Part shown: positions 1 through 10,238 of the stretch, one piece after another | Numbering within the stretch: position 1 is the stretch's first letter | Layout: every line of letters begins with the position of its first letter | Assembly (NCBI RefSeq): GCF_027307225.1 | Contig: NZ_DAHUXJ010000142.1 | Span: forward strand, 35,062-99,061 | Origin: Bradyrhizobium sp. | Lineage (GTDB): Bacteria > Pseudomonadota > Alphaproteobacteria > Rhizobiales > Xanthobacteraceae | Length of the DNA: 64,000 nt | Reading direction: 5' to 3' | Program-made: the position numbers and the translations under genes | The notes under the pieces: generated by a model | The model's database searches: none | What the model was told of the DNA's origin: nothing | The model's input: only the letters and a program-made list of their open reading frames with translations

Positions 1-200
1 GCGGCGCCAATGTCCGCCTGATCCGCGACAACGTTGTCGTGCACGAAGGCAAGCTGTCGACGCTGAAGCGCTTCAAGGACGAAGTGAAGGAAGTACAGGC
101 CGGCCAGGAATGCGGCATGGCGTTCGAAAACTACGGCGACATGCGGGTCGGCGATGTCATCGAATGCTACCGTGTCGAATCGATCCAGCGCTCGCTGTAA
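1..200 (+). CDS. infB: Translation initiation factor IF-2, C-terminal end (partial)
   Basis: This is the last 65 or so codons of IF-2, the GTPase that brings fMet-tRNA to the ribosome; the gene begins before the window. The reading frame starting at base 3 gives GANVRLIRDN and ends with VGDVIECYRVESIQRSL, then TAA at 198-200. The phrase GQECGMAFENYGDMRVGDVIE is the usual end of IF-2 domain IV, which binds the initiator tRNA. The following genes rbfA, truB and rpsO are its standard operon partners (nusA-infB-rbfA-truB-rpsO-pnp order), so the identity is firm although only the tail is seen. Confidence 0.95.
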   Translation, partial: GANVRLIRDNVVVHEGKLSTLKRFKDEVKEVQAGQECGMAFENYGDMRVGDVIECYRVESIQRSL

Positions 201-241
201 GTCCGAATCTTGCAGAAGCGTTGAAATTTTCAAACTAGGTC

Positions 242-263
242 ATGCCCCGCGGAAGCGGGGCAT
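242..263. repeat. Short palindrome in the infB-rbfA gap
   Basis: A perfect 9-bp stem, ATGCCCCGC / GCGGGGCAT, with a short loop lies between infB and rbfA. A weaker ATCACC...GGTGAT pair follows at about 303-325. Both resemble the small GC-rich palindromes scattered in bradyrhizobial intergenic DNA. There is no T-run, so it is not a convincing terminator. Confidence 0.5.
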
Positions 264-347
264 CCAGCGGTCAGCGGAATAACTTCAGGCGCGGCGTACT
301 GGATCACCGGCTTTTCGCGGGTGATGACGACGATCAGGATTTTGATA

Positions 348-761
348 ATGCCCCGCCATCATCGCAAGAGTTCCGCCAGCGGCGGCTCGCAGCGCCAATT
401 GCGCGTCGGCGAGACGGTGCGCCATGCGCTCGCCGAGATTCTGGCGCATGGCAACGTCCACGACCCCGATCTCGAGGGCCACATCATCACGGTGCCGGAA
501 GTGAAGATGTCCCCGGATCTCAAGCTGGCGACCGTCTACGTGATGCCGCTCGGCGGCCGCGACACCGAGGTCGTCATCGCCGCGCTCAATCGCAACAAGC
601 GCTTCCTGCGCGGTGAAGTGGCTCACCGCGTTAACCTGAAATTTGCTCCTGAGATTCGATTCCGCGTCGACGACCGATTCGACGAAGCGGAACGTATCGA
701 GAAATTACTGCGAACACCTGAGGTGCAGCGCGATCTGGCACCCGATTCGGATGACGAATGA
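348..761 (+). CDS. rbfA: Ribosome-binding factor A
   Basis: RbfA is a small KH-like protein that binds 16S rRNA and the free 30S subunit late in maturation and is released by IF-3 or RsgA. The 137-residue product starts MPRHHRKS, then shows the family core RVGETVRHALAEIL and, towards the end, LKFAPEIRFRVDDRFDEAERIE. I chose ATG 348 over the in-frame ATGs at 321 and 324 because homologues begin with the short basic MPR stretch and a purine-rich CAGGA lies just upstream. The stop overlaps truB by 4 bp (ATGA), so the two are translationally coupled within the infB operon. Confidence 0.93.
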   Translation: MPRHHRKSSASGGSQRQLRVGETVRHALAEILAHGNVHDPDLEGHIITVPEVKMSPDLKLATVYVMPLGGRDTEVVIAALNRNKRFLRGEVAHRVNLKFAPEIRFRVDDRFDEAERIEKLLRTPEVQRDLAPDSDDE

Positions 762-1852
762 TGATTGTGACGACGGCCAACCACGCCATCGAACCTGAAA
801 ACGCCGATTCAACAGCCCCGGAAAAAAATATTTTTCCGGAGCGGCGCGTCAACAACGATCCGCGCGAGAGACAACCGAAGAAGGGAACCCAACCGCGCCG
901 CGAGAAGCGCGACGTCCACGGCTGGGTGGTGCTCGACAAACCGATCGGCATGACGTCGACGCACGCGGTCGCCGTCGTGAAGCGGCTGTTTTCGGCGAAG
1001 CGCGCGGGTCACGCCGGCACGCTGGACCCCCTCGCTTCGGGCGGTTTGCCGATCGCGATCGGCGAAGCCACCAAGACGGTTCCCTTCGTCATGGACGGCC
1101 GCAAACGCTATCGCTTCACCGTAACCTGGGGTGAGGAACGCGACACCGATGACACCGAAGGCCGCGTCGTCCGAACCAGCGACTTGAGGCCATCCGCCGA
1201 GGCGATCAACGCCCTGCTGCCACAATTCACCGGCCTCATCGAGCAGACCCCGCCGCAATATTCGGCCATCAAGATCCAGGGCGAGCGCGCCTATGATTTG
1301 GCGCGCGACGGGGAAGCGGTCGAGTTGAAACCGCGCCCGGTCGAGATTCACCAATTAACCCTTGCAGAACAACCGGATAGCAGCCATTCCGTGTTCGAAG
1401 CCGAGTGCGGCAAGGGCACCTATGTGCGGGCGCTGGCGCGTGATATCGGGCGGATTCTCGGCTGTTTCGGCCATATCAGCGCGCTGCGACGGACCCTGGT
1501 CGGCCCCTTCGTCGAGAACGACATGATTCCGCTGGAACAGTTGGAGGCTTTGTGCGATAGAGCCGCGTCCGGTGAGGCTAGCCTCGCCGACGCGCTTTTG
1601 CCCGTTGAGACCGCGCTGGACGACATCCCGGCACTGGCCGTCACTCGGGCGGATGCGGCAAGGCTCCACAGGGGTCAGGCCGTTTTGTTGCGCGGACGGG
1701 ATGCGCCCAATTGTAGCGGCACAGTCTATGTCACGGTGGCAGGCCGTCTTCTGGCGCTTGCCGAAATTGACAATGGCGAACTCATCCCCAAGCGCGTGTT
1801 CAACCTGAACGGACTGACTGCCAGTCCGGCTCGCAACAACGAAAGTAGCTGA
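758..1852 (+). CDS. truB: tRNA pseudouridine-55 synthase
   Basis: TruB converts U55 of the T loop to pseudouridine in most tRNAs. The 364-residue protein has the catalytic loop HAGTLDPLASG with the nucleophile Asp90, the upstream motif GWVVLDKPIGMTST, and the QTPPQYSAIKIQGERAYDLAR block. A charged, poorly conserved N-terminal tail of about 50 residues precedes the enzyme domain, longer than in E. coli but usual in rhizobia. Translation begins at ATG 758 (or the adjacent ATG 761), overlapping the end of rbfA. rpsO follows after 2 bp, so the genes are one transcript. Confidence 0.95.
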   Translation: MMIVTTANHAIEPENADSTAPEKNIFPERRVNNDPRERQPKKGTQPRREKRDVHGWVVLDKPIGMTSTHAVAVVKRLFSAKRAGHAGTLDPLASGGLPIAIGEATKTVPFVMDGRKRYRFTVTWGEERDTDDTEGRVVRTSDLRPSAEAINALLPQFTGLIEQTPPQYSAIKIQGERAYDLARDGEAVELKPRPVEIHQLTLAEQPDSSHSVFEAECGKGTYVRALARDIGRILGCFGHISALRRTLVGPFVENDMIPLEQLEALCDRAASGEASLADALLPVETALDDIPALAVTRADAARLHRGQAVLLRGRDAPNCSGTVYVTVAGRLLALAEIDNGELIPKRVFNLNGLTASPARNNESS

Positions 1853-1854
1853 CG

Positions 1855-2124
1855 ATGTCGATTGCCGCGGAACGCAAAGCGGAAGTCATCAAGAAGAATG
1901 CCAACAAGGCCGGCGACACCGGCTCGCCCGAGGTACAGGTTGCGATCCTGTCGGAACGCATCAACAACCTCACCGATCATTTCAAGAGCCACGTGAAGGA
2001 CAACCATTCGCGCCGCGGATTGTTGAAGATGGTCGCCACCCGCCGCTCGCTTCTCGACTATCTGAAGCGCAAGGACGAGGCGCGCTATCAGGCGCTGCTC
2101 GAAAAGCACAACATTCGGCGTTGA
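1855..2124 (+). CDS. rpsO: Small ribosomal subunit protein S15
   Basis: S15 binds the 16S central domain and helps form bridge B4 with the large subunit. The 89-residue length is exactly that of the family, and the four-helix core is plain: NAGDTGSPEVQVAILSERI-type text near residues 20-40, then RRGLLKMVATRRSLLDYLKR and the end LLEKHNIRR. It starts 2 bp after truB. A GC hairpin with a T-run lies just downstream, followed by pnp, an arrangement that in E. coli is the site of processing between the two messages. Confidence 0.97.
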   Translation: MSIAAERKAEVIKKNANKAGDTGSPEVQVAILSERINNLTDHFKSHVKDNHSRRGLLKMVATRRSLLDYLKRKDEARYQALLEKHNIRR

Positions 2125-2138
2125 GCTTGTAGTGAAGT

Positions 2139-2166
2139 ACGCGCGCGTCGTTTGGCGCGCGTTTTT
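2139..2166 (+). terminator. Intrinsic terminator/processing hairpin after rpsO
   Basis: ACGCGCG and CGCGCGT arms around TCGTTTGG form a tight GC stem followed directly by TTTTT, starting 14 bp after the rpsO stop. It should end or attenuate most rpsO transcripts before pnp. Confidence 0.75.
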
Positions 2167-2335
2167 GCATGATCGATCGAGAGCCGCCAAGTGTTCGGCT
2201 TTCGCAACCGATGATGCGCAAGGGTTACGAAAAATCGTGCCCTTATCGAACGTCCAGCAGCAATCCGGCTCGCTGGGCAAAACGGGCAAGGTGCCCGTGA
2301 TTTACGCGAAAGGATGGACGCCATCCTAAAGCCAG

Positions 2336-2405
2336 AAACCATGGCAGGATCGCCGGATGCTGACGCCGTATGGCCAGCATCCCGCCGTCTTGCGCATGGT
2401 TTTTT
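2336..2405 (+). promoter_or_regulatory. Structured pnp leader with T-rich outer stem
   Basis: In the 327-bp rpsO-pnp gap an outer stem AAACCATG (2336-2343) pairs with CATGGTTT (2395-2402), which runs into a T-rich tract. An inner stem GGATGCTG (2355-2362) pairs with CAGCATCC (2375-2382). The shape could serve as an RNase III substrate, as in the E. coli pnp leader where RNase III and PNPase shut down pnp expression, or as a second terminator. The stems are seen in the sequence; the autoregulatory role is inferred by analogy. The rest of the gap (2167-2335) shows nothing I can name. Confidence 0.55.
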
Positions 2406-2451
2406 GTTTTGTGGCGTCCCTCCTTTCGTAATCACATGAAAGAAGATTGCA

Positions 2452-4605
<2,154 letters not shown>

Positions 4606-4623
4606 ACGCGAAGATAAATGGAT

Positions 4624-4653
4624 AAAAAGGGCGGCTTTTCAGCCGCCCTTTTG
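4624..4653 (+). terminator. Intrinsic terminator of pnp
   Basis: GGGCGGCT and AGCCGCCC arms with a TTTC loop form a perfect stem flanked by AAAAA and TTTT. It ends the infB-pnp operon, and because of the A-tract it can also work on the opposite strand for transcripts from katG. Confidence 0.85.
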
Positions 4654-4762
4654 TTTTGGCCCCGCGATGCCGCCTCTTGCTCCGAGGCCATCGTCCGCGA
4701 AGGCGGACGATCCAGCGTTCCAGAGACGCCCGTGCTGGGGCCGATAAGCCTCAGGCTACTGT

Positions 4763-4787
4763 ATCCCCCGCCTGCGCGGGGGATGAC
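4763..4787. repeat. GC-rich intergenic palindrome between pnp and katG
   Basis: ATCCCCCGC and GCGGGGGAT arms form a strong stem in the gap between the convergent pnp and katG genes. A related sequence with GTCCGCGAAGGCGGAC lies at about 4693-4708. These look like the short palindromic repeats common in bradyrhizobial intergenic DNA. Besides the pnp terminator I see nothing else in the 213-bp gap. Confidence 0.55.
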
Positions 4788-4818
4788 GAACTGAGCGGCA
4801 GGCGACGCCTGCTTCTGA

Positions 4819-6966
4819 TCACGCCGCGAGAACGAAACGATCGGCGTTCATCACCTTGACCCAAGCCGCCACGAAATCCTTGACGAATTTCTGCTTCGCA
4901 TCCGCACAGGCATAGACCTCCGCAAACGCCCGAAGCTGCGAGTGCGAGCCGAAGACGAGATCGACGCGGGTGCCGGCCCACCTAACGGCCTTGGTCTTGC
5001 GATCGCGGCCTTCATAGGTGCCGTCAGCCGCCGGCTGCCAGACCGTGCCCATGTCGAGCAGGTTGACGAAGAAGTCGTTGGAGAGCGTCCCCGGCCTCTC
5101 GGTGAAGACGCCATGTTTGGACTTGCCGAAATTGGCGCCGAGCACACGCAAGCCGCCGATGAGGGCTGTCATCTCCGGCCCCGTCAACCGCAGCAATTGC
5201 GCGCGGTCCACCATCGCCTCTTCCGGCGCCATGAACTGCTGCTTCTTGGCGGTATAGTTGCGGAAGGCATCGGCGCGTGGCTCGAGCGGCGCGAAGGATT
5301 CGACATCGGTCTGATCCTGCGCGGCATCCGCACGTCCCGGCGTGAACGGCACCTTCACATCGACGCCGGCGTCCCTGGCCGCCTTTTCGACTGCGGCGGA
5401 GCCGCCGAGGACGATCAGGTCGGCGAGCGAGACCTTTTTGAACTCCTTCTGGATCGCTTCGAGCTTGCCGAGAACGGTCTTGAGCTCAGCCGGTTCGTTG
5501 ACCTCCCAATCCTTCTGGGGCGCGAGGCGAATGCGCGCGCCATTCGCGCCGCCGCGCTTGTCCGAGCCCCGGAACGTCGAGGCCGACGCCCAGGCGACCG
5601 AAACAAGCTGCGACACGGTGAGGCCGGAGGCGAGAATCTTCGCCTTCAGCGCCGCGATGTCGGCCTCGCTGATCGGCGGATGATCGGTAGCCGGAACCGG
5701 GTCCTGCCAGATCAGCGTTTCCTTCGGCACCAGCGGGCCGAGGTAACGTGCGACCGGGCCCATGTCGCGGTGCGTGAGCTTGAACCAGGCCCGCGCAAAC
5801 GCGTCGGCGAACTGGTCCGGATGCTGGTAGAAGCGCCGCGAGATCTTCTCGTAGGCCGGATCGAAGCGCAGCGACAGGTCGGTGGTGAGCATGGTCGGCA
5901 CATGCTTCTTCGATTTGTCGAAGGCGTCGGGAATTGAGGCTTGAGCACCCTTGGCTTTCCACTGCTTGGCGCCGGCCGGGCTCTTCGTCAACTCCCATTC
6001 ATTCTCGAACAGATTCTGGAAGAAGGAATTGCTCCACTTGGTCGGCGTCTGTGTCCAGGTGACTTCCGGGCCGCCGGTGATGGCGTCGGCGCCGGCGCCT
6101 GAGCCGTGCGTGCTCTTCCAGCCAAGGCCCTGATCCTCGATAGCGCCGCCTTCGGGGGCCGCGCCCACCAGCGACGGATCGCCCGCGCCGTGCGTCTTGC
6201 CAAAGGAGTGGCCGCCGGCAATCAGCGCGACGGTCTCTTCGTCATTCATCGCCATGCGAAAGAAGGTTTCGCGAATGTCTTTGGCGGCCGCGAGCGGATC
6301 CGGGTTGCCGTTCGGTCCTTCCGGATTGACGTAGATGAGGCCCATCTGCACCGCACCGAGCGGCTCTGCGAGCTGGCGTTCGCCAGAGTAACGCTCATCG
6401 CCGAGCCACGTGCCTTCGGGACCCCAGTAGAGCTCTTCCGGCTCCCAAACGTCGGCGCGGCCGCCCGCGAAACCAAACGTCTTGAAGCCCATCGATTCCA
6501 GCGCGACGTTGCCGGCGAGAATCATCAGGTCGGCCCACGAGATCTTCGAGCCGTACTTCTGCTTGATCGGCCACAACAGCCGGCGCGCCTTGTCGAGGTT
6601 GGCGTTGTCTGGCCAGCTGTTGAGCGGCGCAAAGCGCTGCTGACCTGCGCCGGCGCCGCCGCGGCCGTCGGTGATGCGGTAAGTGCCGGCAGAGTGCCAG
6701 GCCATGCGGACCATCAACCCGCCATAGTGACCGAAGTCGGCCGGCCACCACTCCTGCGAGGTCGTCATCAACGCGTTGAGGTCCTTGACCACGGCATTCA
6801 GGTCGAGGGTCTTGAATTCCTTGGCATAATCGAACGTCTTGCCCATCGGATCGGACAGCGTCGAATTCCGGTGAAGACGGGAAATGTCCAGCATATCGGG
6901 CCACCAGTCGCGGTTGGTGTGACCCTGCGCTCCGCCCGTAAACGGGCACTTCGTCTTGTCGTCCAT
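4819..6966 (-). CDS. katG: Catalase-peroxidase
   Basis: KatG is a haem enzyme that removes hydrogen peroxide by catalase and peroxidase reactions. The 715-residue length fits the family, with an active N-terminal half and a degenerate C-terminal repeat. The distal triad is in MVRMAWHSAGTYR (Arg87, Trp90, His91); Trp90 should form the Met-Tyr-Trp adduct with the Tyr in MGLIYVNPEGP. The proximal haem His is in AGGHSFGKTHGAG. It is transcribed divergently from oxyR across a 144-bp gap with an OxyR-type operator, so peroxide induction is likely. Confidence 0.97.
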   Translation of the reverse strand: MDDKTKCPFTGGAQGHTNRDWWPDMLDISRLHRNSTLSDPMGKTFDYAKEFKTLDLNAVVKDLNALMTTSQEWWPADFGHYGGLMVRMAWHSAGTYRITDGRGGAGAGQQRFAPLNSWPDNANLDKARRLLWPIKQKYGSKISWADLMILAGNVALESMGFKTFGFAGGRADVWEPEELYWGPEGTWLGDERYSGERQLAEPLGAVQMGLIYVNPEGPNGNPDPLAAAKDIRETFFRMAMNDEETVALIAGGHSFGKTHGAGDPSLVGAAPEGGAIEDQGLGWKSTHGSGAGADAITGGPEVTWTQTPTKWSNSFFQNLFENEWELTKSPAGAKQWKAKGAQASIPDAFDKSKKHVPTMLTTDLSLRFDPAYEKISRRFYQHPDQFADAFARAWFKLTHRDMGPVARYLGPLVPKETLIWQDPVPATDHPPISEADIAALKAKILASGLTVSQLVSVAWASASTFRGSDKRGGANGARIRLAPQKDWEVNEPAELKTVLGKLEAIQKEFKKVSLADLIVLGGSAAVEKAARDAGVDVKVPFTPGRADAAQDQTDVESFAPLEPRADAFRNYTAKKQQFMAPEEAMVDRAQLLRLTGPEMTALIGGLRVLGANFGKSKHGVFTERPGTLSNDFFVNLLDMGTVWQPAADGTYEGRDRKTKAVRWAGTRVDLVFGSHSQLRAFAEVYACADAKQKFVKDFVAAWVKVMNADRFVLAA

Positions 6967-7046
6967 GATCGTCTCCTCTTCTGTTTCGGGAGTTCCGCCC
7001 TAAGGCCAGCCGCCTCCAGTCTACGCAGCCATTTCCATCAGGTAAA

Positions 7047-7083
7047 ATAGGGTTTAATGATAAGAGCGATAGGATAATCTGAT
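7047..7083. promoter_or_regulatory. OxyR operator between katG and oxyR
   Basis: Four tetranucleotides sit at perfect OxyR spacing: ATAG 7047-7050, N7, TGAT 7058-7061, N7, ATAG 7069-7072, N7, TGAT 7080-7083. The known OxyR consensus is ATAG-N7-CTAT-N7-ATAG-N7-CTAT, bound by a tetramer. Both ATAG elements match fully and the CTAT elements match at their last two bases. It lies 27 bp before the oxyR start and about 80 bp from katG, so it can serve both promoters. Confidence 0.75.
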
Positions 7084-7110
7084 GATCCAAACCCTCATGA
7101 TCGGCGCGTC

Positions 7111-8046
7111 GTGATCAACGTCACGCTACGGCAGCTTCGCTATTTCGACGCACTGGCCCGTCACCGCCATTTCGGCCGAGCGGCTGAAGCCTGCGCGATC
7201 TCGCAGCCGGCGCTGTCGATGCAGATCAAGGAAATGGAGGAAACGCTCGGTGGCGTGCTGATCGAGCGCAGCGCACGCCAGGTGGCGCTGACCAAATTCG
7301 GCGAGGAACTGCTGCAACGTGTTCGCGACATCCTGCGGTCGGTCGACGAACTCGGCGATTTCGCGCGCGCCTCGCGCGACCGGCTGGCGGGACGATTGCG
7401 CGTCGGGATGATTCCGACGATCGCGCCCTACCTGCTGCCCAAGGTGATCGAGAATCTGGCGCGGCTGCACCCGGAACTGGATATTCACGTCCGCGAGACG
7501 GTGACCCCAAAACTGATCAAGGAAGTCGCCGAAGGCCGGCTTGATACCGCGATCGTGGCGCTCCCGGTTTCCGAACCTTCGCTGACCGAGATCGCGCTGT
7601 TCAAGGAAAACTTCCTGCTGGTGCGGCCCGGCGAGCAGGAGGGCACGCCGGTGCCAAGCCGCGAGACTTTGCGCGAAATGAAGCTGCTGCTCCTGGAAGA
7701 GGGGCACTGTTTCCGCGACCAGGCGCTGTCGTTCTGCAACATGCAGACGCCGCCGCGGGAAGTGCTCGATGCGAGTTCGCTGTCGACGCTGGTGCAGATG
7801 GTCGGCGCCGGCATCGGCGTGACGTTGATCCCCGAAATGGCGGTCGCCGTCGAGACGCGTTCGGCTTCAGTGTCGGTCGCGCGCTTCAGGAATCCGCAAC
7901 CCTGCCGCACCATCGGCATGGTCTGGCGCAAGACCAGTCCGCTTGCGCGGCAATTGCAGCAGATCTCCGAGGTCGTATGCCTGGCGGCTGGCAAGGAGCG
8001 CAAGCGCCAGCCGACCTCACCCACTTTGCGCCGTCTCACGGCTTGA
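7111..8046 (+). CDS. oxyR: Hydrogen peroxide-sensing LysR regulator OxyR
   Basis: OxyR activates antioxidant genes when peroxide drives a disulfide between two cysteines. The 311-residue protein has an N-terminal winged helix (LRQLRYFDALARHRHFGRAA) and a sensor domain with Cys200 and Cys209 in EGHCFRDQALSFC. That spacing of nine equals Cys199/Cys208 of E. coli OxyR. The start is GTG 7111; the nearby ATGs at 7082 and 7097 are out of frame. It is divergent from katG, with a matching operator between them. The C-terminal 25 residues are variable and basic. Confidence 0.93.
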   Translation: MINVTLRQLRYFDALARHRHFGRAAEACAISQPALSMQIKEMEETLGGVLIERSARQVALTKFGEELLQRVRDILRSVDELGDFARASRDRLAGRLRVGMIPTIAPYLLPKVIENLARLHPELDIHVRETVTPKLIKEVAEGRLDTAIVALPVSEPSLTEIALFKENFLLVRPGEQEGTPVPSRETLREMKLLLLEEGHCFRDQALSFCNMQTPPREVLDASSLSTLVQMVGAGIGVTLIPEMAVAVETRSASVSVARFRNPQPCRTIGMVWRKTSPLARQLQQISEVVCLAAGKERKRQPTSPTLRRLTA

Positions 8047-8237
8047 ACGCTCAAGGACTTCGAAGCTCCAGCGACGCCGGAGGCAATAGCTGGCAACAGC
8101 CGATTGCGAGACGGCGCACGCGCCATCGTTGCTGCAAAGCTGGACAAAGAATTGCCGGCATATCTTAATGAGCGCTCAATTAGCAGGCGCGCTCCCCGCC
8201 TCGGCTCGGAAGCGATGTCACTGAAGGATAAGCCATC

Positions 8238-8834
8238 ATGATGAAACTGTACTGGTCGCCTCGCTCGCGTTCGTTTTCAGCGCTTTGGCTGATGGAGGAA
8301 ACAGGCCAGGAATATGAGCGGGTGCTGACCGACATCACCAAGGGCGCGCAGAAGACCCCGGAATATCTCGCCATCAATCCGATGGGAAAAGTGCCGGCGA
8401 TCCAGGACGGCGAAACGACGCTCGCGGAGTCGGCTGCGATCTGTGCCTATGTCGCTGAACGCTATCCGCAGGCCAAACTCGCGCCCCCGGTCGGCGATCC
8501 CTTGCGCGCCAAATATCTCTACTGGCTGTTCTTCGGGCCGGGCTGCATCGAACCGGCGATGGTGCAGGTGGCCACCAAGATCGAGATGAACCCGGTCGCG
8601 GCCGGCTGGGGCGACGCGCAACGCGTCTACGATGTGCTCGATGCAGCGCTCGAGAAAGGGCCGTGGATTCTCGGCGAAAATTTTTCGGCCGCCGACATCG
8701 TGATCGGCGCCGGGCTGAATTTCTCGGTCCGCCTGTTCAAGATGGTGCCGACGCGCCCCTCGTTCGATCGCTATCTCGACCGTTGCGCGGCGCGGCCGGC
8801 GTTTCAGCGCGCCGGCGCGCTCGTCATGGGATGA
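8238..8834 (+). CDS. Glutathione S-transferase family protein
   Basis: A 198-residue soluble GST. The thioredoxin-like N-terminal half shows KLYWSPRSRSFSALWLMEE, the cis-proline motif GKVPAI and the glutathione-binding turn AESAAICAYVAERYP. The helical C-terminal domain has the N-capping motif in ENFSAADIVIGA. GSTs conjugate or transfer glutathione to electrophiles; the substrate cannot be told from sequence. A purine-rich AAGGA lies about 9 bp before the start. It follows oxyR by 191 bp with no visible terminator, so a link with oxidative stress is possible but inferred. Confidence 0.85.
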   Translation: MMKLYWSPRSRSFSALWLMEETGQEYERVLTDITKGAQKTPEYLAINPMGKVPAIQDGETTLAESAAICAYVAERYPQAKLAPPVGDPLRAKYLYWLFFGPGCIEPAMVQVATKIEMNPVAAGWGDAQRVYDVLDAALEKGPWILGENFSAADIVIGAGLNFSVRLFKMVPTRPSFDRYLDRCAARPAFQRAGALVMG

Positions 8835-8968
8835 TGACCTGAATCGCGCTACCAGTGGCGCGATGAGGTCAAGTTCGAATAATACGTCAGCGGTAGCGCG
8901 CTCGTTCTCCCTTAGGGAGAGGTGAGCCGCTTTGCGGCCGGATCGATTCAACCAAAGCCAATTGCGCT

Positions 8969-10141
8969 TTAGCCGGGGACGACGCGAGGATCCACATCCT
9001 GCGTGTAATCGACGCCCTCGATGCCAAATCCGAACAGGCGAAGAAATTGGCTCTTGTATTCTCCTAGATCCGCCAGTTCGCCGAGCGTCTCAGTTGTGAG
9101 CAGCGGCCAACGCCGGCGCACTTCCGCCTGAACTTGGCCCGAGAGCTCCCAGTCGTCGACCCTGACGCGCTGCGCCTCGTCGAGTTCGACACCCGCGCCG
9201 AGGCGTGTCCGGAACAGGCGATCGATCTGCTCGATGCAGCCTTCGTGGAGTCCGAGCTGCTTCATCACCTTGAACAGCACGGTGCCATAGAGCGGCACCA
9301 CCGGAATGGCTGAACTCGCCTGGGTGACCACGGCTTTCAGCGCCACCACGCGGGCCGCGCCCTCGCCGAGCCGGCCGCGGATCGCTTCCGCCTTGTTATC
9401 AAGATCGGCCTTGGCGCGACCGAGTGTGCCATTCCAGTAGATCGGCCAGGTCAGCTCGCTACCGATATAGGTGTAGTTGAGCGTCCGGAAGCCGGGGGCA
9501 AGGACGCGAGCGTCCGCGAGCTGGTCGATCCAGCGCTTCCAGTCCTCGCCGCCCATCACCGCGACCGTGGCCGTCGTTTGATCTTCGCTCGCCGGCTCAA
9601 GGGTCGTCTCGAAAACTTCGCCGGTTTCGGTATCTAGGGTCTTGATCTGGACAGGCGCGCCCAGCGGCTTGATGACCGAACGATAGGTCTTGCCTGTCTG
9701 CGGATCCGTCCGGACTGGAGCCGCCATGCTGTAGACCAGCATGTCCAGCTGTCCGAATTTTTCGCGCACGCGGTCGATAAAGGTCGTCTTCAGCTCGTCG
9801 GAAAACGCGTCACCCTCCAACGTGAGGGGAGATCGTCCGACCTTCCTGGCTTCGATTTCGAATGCGCGGTTATTGTACCAACCCGCACTGCCGGTCCTGG
9901 TCGCCGAAGGCTCGCGCTCCAACGACACGCCGATGGTGTCCGCCCCGCCGGCGAAGGTCGCAACGATGCGGCTTGCAAGGCCATATCCCGTTGAGCAGCC
10001 CAGCACAGCGACCCGCTTGGGACACTCCGCTATCGGGCCATGGCGAAGCACATAAGCGATCTGCTCGCGGACATTCCAAGCGCAGCCGACAGGATGCGCG
10101 GTCGTGCAGATAAAGCCTCGCACACGCGGTTCAATAATCAT
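8969..10141 (-). CDS. fabV: Enoyl-[ACP] reductase FabV / trans-2-enoyl-CoA reductase
   Basis: FabV performs the last, NADH-dependent reduction of the fatty-acid elongation cycle and is typically insensitive to triclosan. The 390-residue protein is an enlarged short-chain dehydrogenase: GCSTGYGLASRI is the dinucleotide site, SMAAPVRTDPQTG is typical of the family, and the catalytic Y-x8-K is visible in IYWNGTLGRAK. I start at ATG 10141 (MIIEPRVRGF), the standard N-terminus; an extension with MGTR would run into a hairpin repeat that ends 1-3 bp upstream. It lies downstream of fabB and fabA on the same strand. Confidence 0.92.
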   Translation of the reverse strand: MIIEPRVRGFICTTAHPVGCAWNVREQIAYVLRHGPIAECPKRVAVLGCSTGYGLASRIVATFAGGADTIGVSLEREPSATRTGSAGWYNNRAFEIEARKVGRSPLTLEGDAFSDELKTTFIDRVREKFGQLDMLVYSMAAPVRTDPQTGKTYRSVIKPLGAPVQIKTLDTETGEVFETTLEPASEDQTTATVAVMGGEDWKRWIDQLADARVLAPGFRTLNYTYIGSELTWPIYWNGTLGRAKADLDNKAEAIRGRLGEGAARVVALKAVVTQASSAIPVVPLYGTVLFKVMKQLGLHEGCIEQIDRLFRTRLGAGVELDEAQRVRVDDWELSGQVQAEVRRRWPLLTTETLGELADLGEYKSQFLRLFGFGIEGVDYTQDVDPRVVPG

Positions 10142-10142
10142 A

Positions 10143-10218
10143 CGAGTGCCCACTTTCCGAAGTTCGTGTTACACCTCAGCACCCACTTTCACGAACTTCG
10201 GAAAGTCATGGGCACTAG
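10143..10218 (+). repeat. CTAG-hairpin A (type 1), abutting the fabV start codon
   Basis: A 76-bp imperfect palindrome. Left arm AGTGCCCACTTTCCG continuing AAGTTCGTG; right arm CACGAACTTCGGAAAG then TCAT and GGGCACTAG, which carries three extra bases. The left CTAG has decayed to CGAG. The partner hairpin expected to the right is missing. Its left foot is directly next to fabV's ATG, so the fabV Shine-Dalgarno region lies inside the stem. Confidence 0.85.
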
Positions 10219-10238
10219 CCCCGTTTTTGAATCGCGAA

